DNA of 64,000 nt, from assembly GCF_002858765.1 (NCBI RefSeq), contig NZ_PJRP01000004.1:1-64000 (forward strand). The letters are read 5' to 3'. This document shows, piece after piece, positions 17,468 through 25,758 of this stretch. This DNA comes from Cupriavidus pauculus (GTDB taxonomy: Bacteria > Pseudomonadota > Gammaproteobacteria > Burkholderiales > Burkholderiaceae). The notes beneath the pieces are model-generated. The model made no database searches. It had not been told where the DNA came from and saw only the letters and a list, made by a program, of their open reading frames with translations. Numbering within the stretch: position 1 is the first letter of the stretch; the number at the start of each line of letters is the position of its first letter. Both the position numbers and the translations under genes were made by a program.

Positions 17468-19039
17468 ATGGGCGCGACGCGACGGCAGTTTATCGTGGCG
17501 CTAGCCGGCGCCGGTGGCTACGAGGCTGCCATGGGTGCCACGCGGCTGCTGGGGCTGGACGACCACGGCACGCCGGCGCCTACGCTGCCGCGCGCCGGTA
17601 ACGTGGGGCGTGGCCAGCGGGTGGCCGTGGTCGGCGCAGGCGTGGCCGGGCTGGTGGCGGCCTACGAGCTGCGCGGGGCGGGATTTGACGTGACCGTGCT
17701 GGAGGCGCGCGAGCGCATCGGCGGCCGGGTGTGGACCATGCGGCGCGGCGCGCGCTGCGAAGCTGACGGCCTGCCGGCCCAGCAGGCGCAGTTCGAAGGC
17801 AGCCTGTACCTGAACGCGGGTGCCGGCAGGCTGCCGGCGCACCATACGGTGATGATGGACTACTGCCGCACGCTCGGCGTGCCGCTGGAGGTGCTGGTCA
17901 ACAGCGCGCGCAGCGCCCGCTTCCAGCAGGGGCACCAGGCCCCCGTGGCAATGCGGCGCGTGGTCAACGATGCGCGCGGCCATGTGGCGGAGCTGCTTGC
18001 CAAGAGCACGCGGCAGGGGGCGCTCGATGCGGAGTTGTCTGCCGGGGAACAGCGACAGTTGCTCGATTTCCTGCGCAGCTTCGGGGATCTGGACGCCAAC
18101 GGCCATTTCGCAGGTACCACGCGGTCTGGCTTTGCGGTGCCGCCTGGTGCGGGCAACGATGCGGGTACGCTGCCGCCCACGCTTCCGTTGTCCGCCTTCC
18201 TGAACCCTGCCATCTGGGCGCCGCTGGCCGCCGACGAGACCTACGAGTGGCAGGCCACGATGTTCCAGCCCGTGGGCGGCATGGATCGGCTGACCGACGC
18301 ATTTGCCGCGCGGCTGCGCGGTGCAATCCGGCTGGGTGCGGAGGTCACCGGCATCCGCACCGATGAACGTGGCGTGACACTGGCATGGCGCGATGGGCCG
18401 GCGTGGTCGGCACGCACGCTGCATGCCGACCACGCGGTGGTGACCACGCCGTTGCCGCTGCTGGCTCGTTGCGACGCCAACTTCACCGATGGGTGCCGGC
18501 GCGCGATTGCCAGCGTGCCCTACGACGCGGCGCTGAAGATTGCGTGGTCCGCGCCACGTTTCTGGGAGCGCACCGCCGGCATCTATGGCGGCATGTCGTA
18601 TCTCGATGACGATATCCGCCGCGTCTGGTATCCGAGTCACGGTTTCCACGGTGCCAGCGGCGTGCTGGTGGCCGGCTATACCGACGGCGACGCCGCCGAG
18701 CGGCTGACGGCGTTGCCGCTGGCCGAACAGTTTGCCGCGTCGCGCGCCGCGGTGGAGCGGCTGCATCCCGGGCAATCCGCGCAACTGCGGACGCCGCTGT
18801 CGATCGCATGGCACCGGCAGCGCTTCAGCGCGGGCGCGTGGGCGAACTGGAATGCCGAACTGCTGCCCGCCTACACGTTGCTCAACGCCCCGCAGGGGCG
18901 CGTGCATTTTGCCGGCGATCACCTGAGCTACCTGTCCGGCTGGCAGGAAGGCGCAGCGCGCTCGGCGCAGGCGGCCGTGGCCCGCATCGCGGCAAGCGCC
19001 GCCCAGGGCACGGCCGGTGCCACCGCCGCTGTTTCCTGA
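17468..19039 (+). CDS. FAD-dependent amine oxidase with twin-arginine signal
   Basis: 523 aa. The N-terminus MGATRRQFIVALAGAGGYEA is a twin-arginine type leader, so export in folded form to the periplasm is likely. It is followed by a dinucleotide-binding motif VAVVGAGVAGLVAAYELRG, EARERIGGRVW, and the C-terminal FAD motif of flavin amine oxidases (VHFAGDHLSYLSGWQEGA). It overlaps or abuts the monooxygenase stop (GTG at 17459 is an alternative start) and precedes a periplasmic acylase. I infer oxidation of an amine on the exported siderophore precursor. The substrate is unknown; relatives include L-amino acid oxidase and tryptophan monooxygenase. Confidence 0.88.
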   Translation: MGATRRQFIVALAGAGGYEAAMGATRLLGLDDHGTPAPTLPRAGNVGRGQRVAVVGAGVAGLVAAYELRGAGFDVTVLEARERIGGRVWTMRRGARCEADGLPAQQAQFEGSLYLNAGAGRLPAHHTVMMDYCRTLGVPLEVLVNSARSARFQQGHQAPVAMRRVVNDARGHVAELLAKSTRQGALDAELSAGEQRQLLDFLRSFGDLDANGHFAGTTRSGFAVPPGAGNDAGTLPPTLPLSAFLNPAIWAPLAADETYEWQATMFQPVGGMDRLTDAFAARLRGAIRLGAEVTGIRTDERGVTLAWRDGPAWSARTLHADHAVVTTPLPLLARCDANFTDGCRRAIASVPYDAALKIAWSAPRFWERTAGIYGGMSYLDDDIRRVWYPSHGFHGASGVLVAGYTDGDAAERLTALPLAEQFAASRAAVERLHPGQSAQLRTPLSIAWHRQRFSAGAWANWNAELLPAYTLLNAPQGRVHFAGDHLSYLSGWQEGAARSAQAAVARIAASAAQGTAGATAAVS

Positions 19040-19062
19040 GTCCCGAACCCCTTGAATCGAAG

Positions 19063-21462
19063 ATGATAGCCCGTATCGCCTACCGTGTTCCCCGACTGCT
19101 GGCCGCTCTGGTGGCCGCCGGCGCTGTCCTGCATACCGCGGCCTGGGCGCGCACGCCGCAGTCCGCCACACAGTCCGCAACGCAGACCGAAATCCGCCGC
19201 ACCGCCTACGGTATTCCCCATATCCGCGCCGCGTCGGAACGCGGTCTGGGCTATGGCATCGGCTACGCCTATGCACAGGACAATCTGTGCCTGCTGGCTG
19301 ACGATGTCACCACGGTGAATGGCGAACGCAGCCTGCATTTCGGCCCGCAAGCCGAAGGGGCCGCCGGCATGCCGAACCTGCAGAGCGACGCATTCTTCCG
19401 CTGGCTCAACCAGAATGCTGCCGTGGACGCCTTCCTGGCCGCCCAGCCGGCGCCGGTGCGAGACCTGATGCGGGGCTATGCTGACGGCTACAACCGCTAC
19501 CTGGCCGACACGGCCGTCAGCGCCTTGCCCGCCCCGTGCGGCGGGCAGGCATGGCTGCGCCCGATCACGGATCGCGACCTCGCGCGGCTGACGCGCCGGC
19601 TGCTGATCGAAGGGGGTGTGGCGCCATTCGCGCAAGCCGTGGTGGGCGCGGCGCCACCTGTGGCCGAGGGTGGCAAGCCCGGTACGGTGTCCGCCATCGA
19701 TCCTGCCGAGGCCACCGCCGCCGATGCACGGCTGGCCGACGCCCATGCCCGCTACGTGGCCCGGCGTGGCAGCAACGCCATGGCGGTGGGCGGCGCACTG
19801 AGCGCCAACGGGCGCGGCCTGCTGCTTGGCAATCCGCATTTCCCGTGGTCCGGCACGCTGCGGTTCTATCAGATGCACCTGACCATTCCGGGCCGGCTCG
19901 ATGTGATGGGCGCCGCCTTGCCGGGGCTGCCGGTGGTCAATATTGGCTTCACGCGGCATGTGGCCTGGACGCATACCGTCGATGCGTCGGCGCACTTCAC
20001 GCTGTACCGGCTGCAGCTGGATCCGCATGACCCGACGGCCTATCTGGTCGACGGCAAGCGCGAGCCGATGCGCCGCATCACGGTGGCGGTGCCGGTCAAG
20101 GGGCCGGACGGCAAGGTGATCATGCGCAGCCATGCGTTCTTCGAGACGCGCTACGGGCCGGTGCTGAACTGGCCGGGGCGGTTTGGCTGGACACAGGACG
20201 CGGCGTTTGCCATCCGGGATGCCAATCTCGACAACACGCGCGTGCTCGCTCAATGGCACGCGATGGCGCAGGCGCGCAGCCTCGATGCGTTCCAGGCGAC
20301 GATCGGCAAGACGCTTGGCATCCCCTGGGTGAACACGCTGGCCGTGGGCGATGCCGGCGCCAATGCCCAGGCGCTGTACATGAACGTATCGGTCATTCCC
20401 AACGTGGATGGGCGCCGCTGGTCCGCCTGCGGCATGGGCGACGGTGCCGGGCCGGTTCGCGTGCTCGACGGCAGCCGGCAAGCCTGCGCATGGGGCCGGG
20501 ATGCCGGCGCTCCGGCACCGGGCATCGTTGCCGCCAGCAATCTGCCGGTATTGCGCCGTACGGATTTCGTGCAGAACGCCAACGACTCGGCATGGCTGGC
20601 CAACCCGGCCAGCCCGCTCACGGGCTTCCCGGGCGTGGTGAGCCGGCAGGACGTGCCGCTTGGCCTGCGCGCACGGCGCGTGCTGGACTGGATCGGCCAG
20701 CGTGCCGGCCAGCGCATCGGTGCGGACGATCTCGCCAGCTTGGTCATGGACGACAGGGCCTACGCGGCGGACTTGGTGCTGGACGACGTGCTCGCGCTAT
20801 GCCGCCAGGCCGGTGATGGTGCCGATGCCGATGCCATCACCGCGTGCCAGGCGCTGGCGGGCTGGGACCGGACCGCGGGCATCGGCAGCAGTGCGGGATA
20901 CCTGTATTTCGAGGCGTTCATGGACCGCGTGAACCAGCTGCCTTCGCCGTGGGCTGTGCCGTTCGATCCGCGTCAGCCGCTGACCACGCCGCGCGGGCTG
21001 GCCCTGGCATCTCCAGAGGCGCGCCAGGCGCTGCTGGCGGCGCTGTCTGCGGCAGGCAAGGCCGTGCGCGACCAGGGCGTGGCACCCGACGCCCGCTGGG
21101 GCGCCGTGCAGGTGGCTACCCGAGGGGACCGGGCGATTCCAATCCACGGCGGGCGCGGCGAGCTGGGCGTGTACAACGTGATTGAAAGCCGGCCAAGCGG
21201 GCCGGGCCGGCGCGAGGTGTTCAGCGGATCGAGCTACATCCAGGTGGTGTCGTTCGGGAGCAATGGCCCGCACGCCAGGACGCTGCTGACGTTCTCGCAG
21301 TCCGCCAATCTCGCATCACCCCATGCGGCCGACCAGACCGAGTTGTTCTCGCAACGCCAGTGGGTGGACGTGCCGTTCACCGAGGCCGCGATCCGCGCGG
21401 ATCGTGACTACCAGCGGCTGGTGCTGGACATGACCCCGGGCACGCCCAGGCGCGCCCACTGA
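19063..21462 (+). CDS. pvdQ: Periplasmic Ntn-hydrolase acylase, PvdQ/penicillin amidase family
   Basis: 799 aa with a signal peptide ending near AAWA. The proenzyme should cut itself between Gly236 and Ser237 (ARRG|SNAMAVGG), leaving Ser237 as the N-terminal nucleophile of the beta chain. The following GNPHFPWSG, RFYQMHLTIPG, LPVVNIGFTRHVAWTHT and SAHFTLYRL match PvdQ, the enzyme that removes the fatty acid from the pyoverdine precursor and also cleaves acyl-homoserine lactones. Here, next to siderophore genes, deacylation of a lipopeptide precursor is the likely job. It follows the amine oxidase by 23 bases. Confidence 0.93.
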   Translation: MIARIAYRVPRLLAALVAAGAVLHTAAWARTPQSATQSATQTEIRRTAYGIPHIRAASERGLGYGIGYAYAQDNLCLLADDVTTVNGERSLHFGPQAEGAAGMPNLQSDAFFRWLNQNAAVDAFLAAQPAPVRDLMRGYADGYNRYLADTAVSALPAPCGGQAWLRPITDRDLARLTRRLLIEGGVAPFAQAVVGAAPPVAEGGKPGTVSAIDPAEATAADARLADAHARYVARRGSNAMAVGGALSANGRGLLLGNPHFPWSGTLRFYQMHLTIPGRLDVMGAALPGLPVVNIGFTRHVAWTHTVDASAHFTLYRLQLDPHDPTAYLVDGKREPMRRITVAVPVKGPDGKVIMRSHAFFETRYGPVLNWPGRFGWTQDAAFAIRDANLDNTRVLAQWHAMAQARSLDAFQATIGKTLGIPWVNTLAVGDAGANAQALYMNVSVIPNVDGRRWSACGMGDGAGPVRVLDGSRQACAWGRDAGAPAPGIVAASNLPVLRRTDFVQNANDSAWLANPASPLTGFPGVVSRQDVPLGLRARRVLDWIGQRAGQRIGADDLASLVMDDRAYAADLVLDDVLALCRQAGDGADADAITACQALAGWDRTAGIGSSAGYLYFEAFMDRVNQLPSPWAVPFDPRQPLTTPRGLALASPEARQALLAALSAAGKAVRDQGVAPDARWGAVQVATRGDRAIPIHGGRGELGVYNVIESRPSGPGRREVFSGSSYIQVVSFGSNGPHARTLLTFSQSANLASPHAADQTELFSQRQWVDVPFTEAAIRADRDYQRLVLDMTPGTPRRAH

Positions 21463-21503
21463 ATCGCCCCCCCAATGAACCGCCCATTGAACCCGATATC
21501 CGC

Positions 21504-22799
21504 ATGCGCAAGTTCTGGACACTGATACACCGCTGGCTGGGGCTGACCACGGCCGGCTTCCTGTTCGTCACGGGCTTGACCGGGGCCGTGATTTCCTGGG
21601 ACCACGAGATCGACGACTGGCTCAACGGCCACCTGACCGAGGCGCGCGCCACGGGCGCGCCGATCCCGTCGCTCGAACTGGCGCGGCGCGTGGAGGCCGC
21701 CGACCCGCGCGTGCGCGTGACCTTCGTGCCGCTGTCCGCCGAGCCTGGCGAATCGCTGGGCTTCGGCGTGGAGCCGCGCGTGGATGCCGCGAACCGGCGG
21801 CTGCACGACATCGGCTACAACCAGCTCTTCCTGGACCCCGCGACCGGTGCCGAACTGGGGCGCCGCGAGTGGGGCGCCATCTCGCTCACGCGCGAGAATC
21901 TGGTGCCGTTCCTGTACAAGCTGCATTACAGCCTGCACATGCCCGAGATGTGGGGGATCGACCGTTGGGGCGTCTGGTTGCTGGGCGGCATTGCGATGAT
22001 CTGGGTGTTTGACTGCTTCGTGGGCTTCTACCTGACGCTGCCGGTGCGGCGCGCGACGCGGGATGCGCCGCAGGCGGCCACGGCATCTGCCTCTGTCGCG
22101 CGCCCGGAGAAGGGGTGGTGGCAGCGCTGGCAGCCGGCATGGAAGATCCGCACCGGCAGCGGCGCCTACAAGCTCAACTTCGACCTGCATCGCGCATTCG
22201 GCCTGTGGGTGTGGGGGCTCCTGTTCCTGCTGGCGTTCACGGCGTTCTCGCTGAACCTGTACCGCGAGGTGTTCCATCCGGCCATGTCGCTGGTCTCCGA
22301 TGTGACCCCGACGCCCTTCGACCGGTTGCCTGCCACGGGCAAGCTCGATCCGATCGAGCCCGCCATCGGCTTCGAGGCGGCACTGACCAGCGCGCGCGAG
22401 GAAGCGGCGCGGCGCGGCTGGGAGGCACCGGCCGGCAGCATCTTCTATTCACCCGACTACGGCGTGTATGGCGTGAGTTTCTTCCATCCGGGCGATGACC
22501 ATGGCGCAGCCGGCGTGGGGCCGGCCTCGTTGTACCTGGACGGGCAGGGCGGCCATCTGGTGGGCGACAAGCTGCCATGGAAGGGCACGGCAGCGGACAT
22601 CTTCCTGCAGATGCAGTTTCCCCTGCATTCGGGCCGCATCCTGGGACTGCCCGGTCGGATCCTAATTTCCGCCATGGGGCTTGTGGTGGCGATGCTCTCG
22701 GTGACCGGCGTGGTGATCTGGCTGCGCAAGCGGCGCTCGCGCGCCAGTGCCGCCACGCGAGGTGCCGCCGTGCGACCCGATGCTTACAGCGCGCCGTGA
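21504..22799 (+). CDS. PepSY-associated transmembrane protein, siderophore uptake or reduction
   Basis: 431 aa inner-membrane protein. The first helix is LIHRWLGLTTAGFLFVTGLT; a further helix pair lies near residues 150-180 (WLLGGIAMIWVFDCFVGFYL), another near 235-255 (WGLLFLLAFTAFSL), and a last near 390-410. Histidines inside or near helices (HRWLG, LHYSLHMPEMWG, LHRAFGLWVW, PLHSG) suit haem ligation. Such proteins accompany TonB-dependent siderophore systems and are thought to act in ferric siderophore reduction; that is family knowledge, not shown here. It lies 41 bases after the acylase in the same operon direction. Confidence 0.9.
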   Translation: MRKFWTLIHRWLGLTTAGFLFVTGLTGAVISWDHEIDDWLNGHLTEARATGAPIPSLELARRVEAADPRVRVTFVPLSAEPGESLGFGVEPRVDAANRRLHDIGYNQLFLDPATGAELGRREWGAISLTRENLVPFLYKLHYSLHMPEMWGIDRWGVWLLGGIAMIWVFDCFVGFYLTLPVRRATRDAPQAATASASVARPEKGWWQRWQPAWKIRTGSGAYKLNFDLHRAFGLWVWGLLFLLAFTAFSLNLYREVFHPAMSLVSDVTPTPFDRLPATGKLDPIEPAIGFEAALTSAREEAARRGWEAPAGSIFYSPDYGVYGVSFFHPGDDHGAAGVGPASLYLDGQGGHLVGDKLPWKGTAADIFLQMQFPLHSGRILGLPGRILISAMGLVVAMLSVTGVVIWLRKRRSRASAATRGAAVRPDAYSAP

Positions 22800-22939
22800 G
22801 GGGGCGCGTTCGCCCGCTCCGCGTCGCAAGACCGGCGGCCCGGGATCGTCAGCAACCATGACGCCGATGCCGTGCTTCCCGCGTTCCCCACGCTTTCCAC
22901 GCTTTCCACGCTCCGGCGTGTCCACCCGCTACGAACGAC

Positions 22940-24649
22940 ATGGCATCCCATCGCACTCCTGACTCTTCCGGCAAGCCCGTTTCCGAGGCGGCCAGCCTGT
23001 TCCGGCCCTTCCTGCCGTGGATGGCGCTGTCGGCCGTGACCGGCGTGGGCGCCGGCCTGGCCACCGTGGCGCTGCTTTCCACGATCAACCAGGTGCTGAA
23101 CCGGCCCGGCGGCATGGCCGGCGGTCTGCTGCTGATCTTCGTCGGACTGTGTGCCATCGCGCTGGTCGGGCGTGCCACGTCCGACATTTCCACGAACTAC
23201 GTGGGCCAGAAGCTGGTGGCGACGGTGCGCAAGCGGCTGGCCCGCAAGATCCTGTCGGCACCCATCGACGCGCTGGAGCGCTACCGCACGCACCGCCTGA
23301 TGCCAGTGCTGACGCAGGACGTGGATATGATCAGCGACGTGGCGTTCTCGCTATCGGCCACCGTGATTGCGTTGTCCGTGGCGCTGGGTTGCCTGGGATA
23401 CCTGGCCTGGCTGTCGCTGCCGCTGTTCTGCCTGCTGGTGGTGATGCTGCTGGTTGGCGGCGCCATCCAGACCATGGCGCAGGCGCGCGGCGTGGCGGGG
23501 TTCTGGAAGTCGCGCGACTACGAGGAACAATTGCACAAGGCCTATCGCGGCATCAGCGAAGGCGCGAAGGAACTGCGCATGCATCGCGGCCGCCGGCTGC
23601 GCATCCTGACCGACCAGATCGAATCGACGGTAGATGCGATCCGCGACACCAACCGGAGCGCCATCAACACCTATGTGCTGGCCACCGCGTTTGGCTCCGC
23701 GCTGTATTTCCTGCTGATCGCCGCCATCCTTGGTTGGGCGGCGCTGCACCATGTCGAACCCGAGATCCTGAGCGGCTTTGTGCTGGTGCTGCTGTACCTG
23801 AAAGGGCCGGTGGACCAGATTGTCAGCGCGTTGCCGAGCGTGGGCCGCGCCAGGGTGGCCTTTGGTCGCATCGCGGACCTGTCGCGCCGTTTTGCCAATC
23901 CGGAACCGCACCTGTCGCTGGAGCAGCCGCCCACCGATGCCCGGCTGGCGCAGTCCATCGAACTGCGCGACGTGACCTACCGGTTCGAGACGGCAGAAGG
24001 CGCCACGCCGTTCACGCTGGGTCCTGTCAACCTGACCCTGCGGCCGGCGGAACTGGTGTTCGTGGTGGGCGACAACGGATCGGGCAAGACCACGCTGATC
24101 AAGTTGCTGCTGGGGCTGTATGCCCCGCACGGCGGTGAACTGCTGCGCGATGGCGTGCCGCTTTCCGCCGCCACCCGGGATGATTACCGACAACTGTTCA
24201 CGACGGTGTTTTCCGATTTCTACCTATTCGAGGACCTGGCGGGCCAGGGCACGGGGCACGAACGGCTCCCCGAGGCGGCACGCCCTTACCTGGAGCGCCT
24301 GGAGATCGCGCACAAGGTCGATATCAAGGACGGTGCGTTCAGCACGCTGGACCTTTCCACCGGGCAGCGCAAGCGCCTGGCGCTGGTGCATGCCTACCTG
24401 GAAGGGCGGCCTGTACTTGTCTTCGACGAGTGGGCGGCCGACCAGGATCCGGCGTTCCGACACCTGTTCTACACAGAGCTGCTGCCAGAACTGCGCGACC
24501 GGGGGCACCTGCTGGTCGTCATCTCGCACGACGACCGGTATTTTCATTTGGCGGACCGTGTGGTGACGTTGCAGGCTGGAAAGATCACCAACATCGCCAC
24601 GCAAGAGCACAATCACCACAACCTAGAACGAGCCGTTGCCGAAATCTGA
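22940..24649 (+). CDS. pvdE: Cyclic peptide ABC exporter (PvdE/SyrD family)
   Basis: 569 aa fused membrane and ATPase protein. Six hydrophobic segments occupy residues 20-300; the ATPase part has Walker A GDNGSGKT, the signature LSTGQ and Walker B LVFDEW, followed by SHDD. PvdE exports the acylated pyoverdine precursor to the periplasm, which fits the periplasmic acylase and Tat oxidase encoded just upstream. It is the last gene of the siderophore run. The 140 bases before it carry a short imperfect CTTTCCACG-type tandem repeat (about 22880-22915). Confidence 0.93.
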   Translation: MASHRTPDSSGKPVSEAASLFRPFLPWMALSAVTGVGAGLATVALLSTINQVLNRPGGMAGGLLLIFVGLCAIALVGRATSDISTNYVGQKLVATVRKRLARKILSAPIDALERYRTHRLMPVLTQDVDMISDVAFSLSATVIALSVALGCLGYLAWLSLPLFCLLVVMLLVGGAIQTMAQARGVAGFWKSRDYEEQLHKAYRGISEGAKELRMHRGRRLRILTDQIESTVDAIRDTNRSAINTYVLATAFGSALYFLLIAAILGWAALHHVEPEILSGFVLVLLYLKGPVDQIVSALPSVGRARVAFGRIADLSRRFANPEPHLSLEQPPTDARLAQSIELRDVTYRFETAEGATPFTLGPVNLTLRPAELVFVVGDNGSGKTTLIKLLLGLYAPHGGELLRDGVPLSAATRDDYRQLFTTVFSDFYLFEDLAGQGTGHERLPEAARPYLERLEIAHKVDIKDGAFSTLDLSTGQRKRLALVHAYLEGRPVLVFDEWAADQDPAFRHLFYTELLPELRDRGHLLVVISHDDRYFHLADRVVTLQAGKITNIATQEHNHHNLERAVAEI

Positions 24650-24988
24650 ACCCAGTACTCACTTCACGAAGGGCCTGGGGATAAACGTAAGCGGTTATTC
24701 GCCGGACGGATTGCGTGATTGATTAGCGGAGGCCATCAAGGTAGCCCATGACTACCCAACGGTGGCCAGCAGCACATTTAAATGGGTAGGGTCGCGGCCA
24801 GTCTTCCAGGCGGCCGTCAGCTACTTGCCGCCGTGCTCAGCAGCCCCTGGCGTGCGGGTCGGAACATACTTTGAGGATTTCCGTTGCGGGACAAGATTTC
24901 CGACCTGCGCCTCACCTTTAACATAAATTGCGTGCCGCCCAACATCGCCGCTCAGCTCTGGGATCCCGCTGGAGCCCCCAGCAATCAA
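24650..24988. other. Intergenic stretch without recognised gene
   Basis: This stretch lies between the siderophore exporter and the terminator of the convergent envelope operon. I see no coding frame with a ribosome site and no RNA gene. The base composition is less GC-rich than the flanks (for example ATTTAAATGGG near 24776). Confidence 0.5.
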
Positions 24989-25026
24989 GAAAAAAAGCAT
25001 GGCTCATACGAGACGAGCCATGCTTT
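24989..25026 (-). terminator. Intrinsic terminator of the 25058-29631 operon
   Basis: A perfect 9 bp stem, GCATGGCTC (24997-25005) and GAGCCATGC (25015-25023), encloses a 9-base loop. On the minus strand it is followed by a run of T residues (complement of the A run at 24989-24996). It lies 30-70 bases after the stop of the last operon gene. A shorter T run on the plus side could make it bidirectional. Confidence 0.9.
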
Positions 25027-25057
25027 CTTATGAAACGAGAGACGTGCGACTAGATAC

Positions 25058-25744
25058 TTAGATCTCGTCGACCTTCTTCGGCTTTTCGGAGGCCGACGTG
25101 GGCAACGCAGTGATCTTGCCGGCCTTGGCGAGCTTGACCAGACCTTCGCCGATCTTGGCGGTGTTGGCAACCTGCGAGGTGACCGACGATGCGACATCCT
25201 TCAGTGCGCCGAGGCGCGTGACCAGGGTAGGGTTCGAAGCGACGCCCGACACCAGGGCTGTGCTGCCGTCGGCCAGTTGCTTGTCTTTAAGAACACCCAG
25301 CATGAACGTGAAGGCGGCGTTGCCAAACGAAGCCATCTGGGCCTTGTTCATGGCGCCCAGCTTGGCTTCGCCTTCCTTGCTGGCCAATGCCTTCTGGACG
25401 GCCGTGGCTTCGTCGCTCTTGATCTTGCTGATCTCGGCAGCCTTTTCAGCGGGGTCGGCGATGGCGTTGGCCGCCTTCATGCGCGCTTCCAGCGCTTCGA
25501 TTTCTTCCTTGCTGGCCAGGGCCTTGAAAATGTGTGCCGACGATGTGCCGATCATCTGGTTTGCATCATTGGCAGTCTGGATGAACGCGTCGATGTCGCC
25601 AGCGGAAACGGCCGAGGCGGATGCACCGCCCGCGCCCGGAATGGCCGAGGTGATGTTGCCCAGGCCGAAAGCCATGGCGGCCGGGGCCGACAGGAACAGC
25701 GTGCCGCCTACCAGGGCAGCCAATGCGAGGGAGGTCTTCTTCAT
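25058..25744 (-). CDS. Secreted helical protein of unknown function
   Basis: 228 aa with a clear signal peptide (MKKTSLALAALVGG then APAAMA). The mature part is rich in Ala, Lys and Glu and likely all-helical: residues 70-130 contain charged heptad-like stretches (KEEIEALEARMKAANA, ADPAEKAAEISKIKSDE). No Cys is seen. It is the last gene of a four-gene operon, 14 bases after the large lipoprotein, and is followed by a strong terminator. I do not recognise the family; the likely location is periplasm or cell surface. Confidence 0.85.
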   Translation of the reverse strand: MKKTSLALAALVGGTLFLSAPAAMAFGLGNITSAIPGAGGASASAVSAGDIDAFIQTANDANQMIGTSSAHIFKALASKEEIEALEARMKAANAIADPAEKAAEISKIKSDEATAVQKALASKEGEAKLGAMNKAQMASFGNAAFTFMLGVLKDKQLADGSTALVSGVASNPTLVTRLGALKDVASSVTSQVANTAKIGEGLVKLAKAGKITALPTSASEKPKKVDEI

Positions 25745-25758
25745 CGTTGAAATTTCCT

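Noticed and set aside
22875..22925. CTTTCCACG-like short tandem repeat before the exporter gene, considered as a CRISPR or iteron array
   Set aside because: Only about three imperfect 9-10 base units without spacers; too short for a CRISPR array or an origin.
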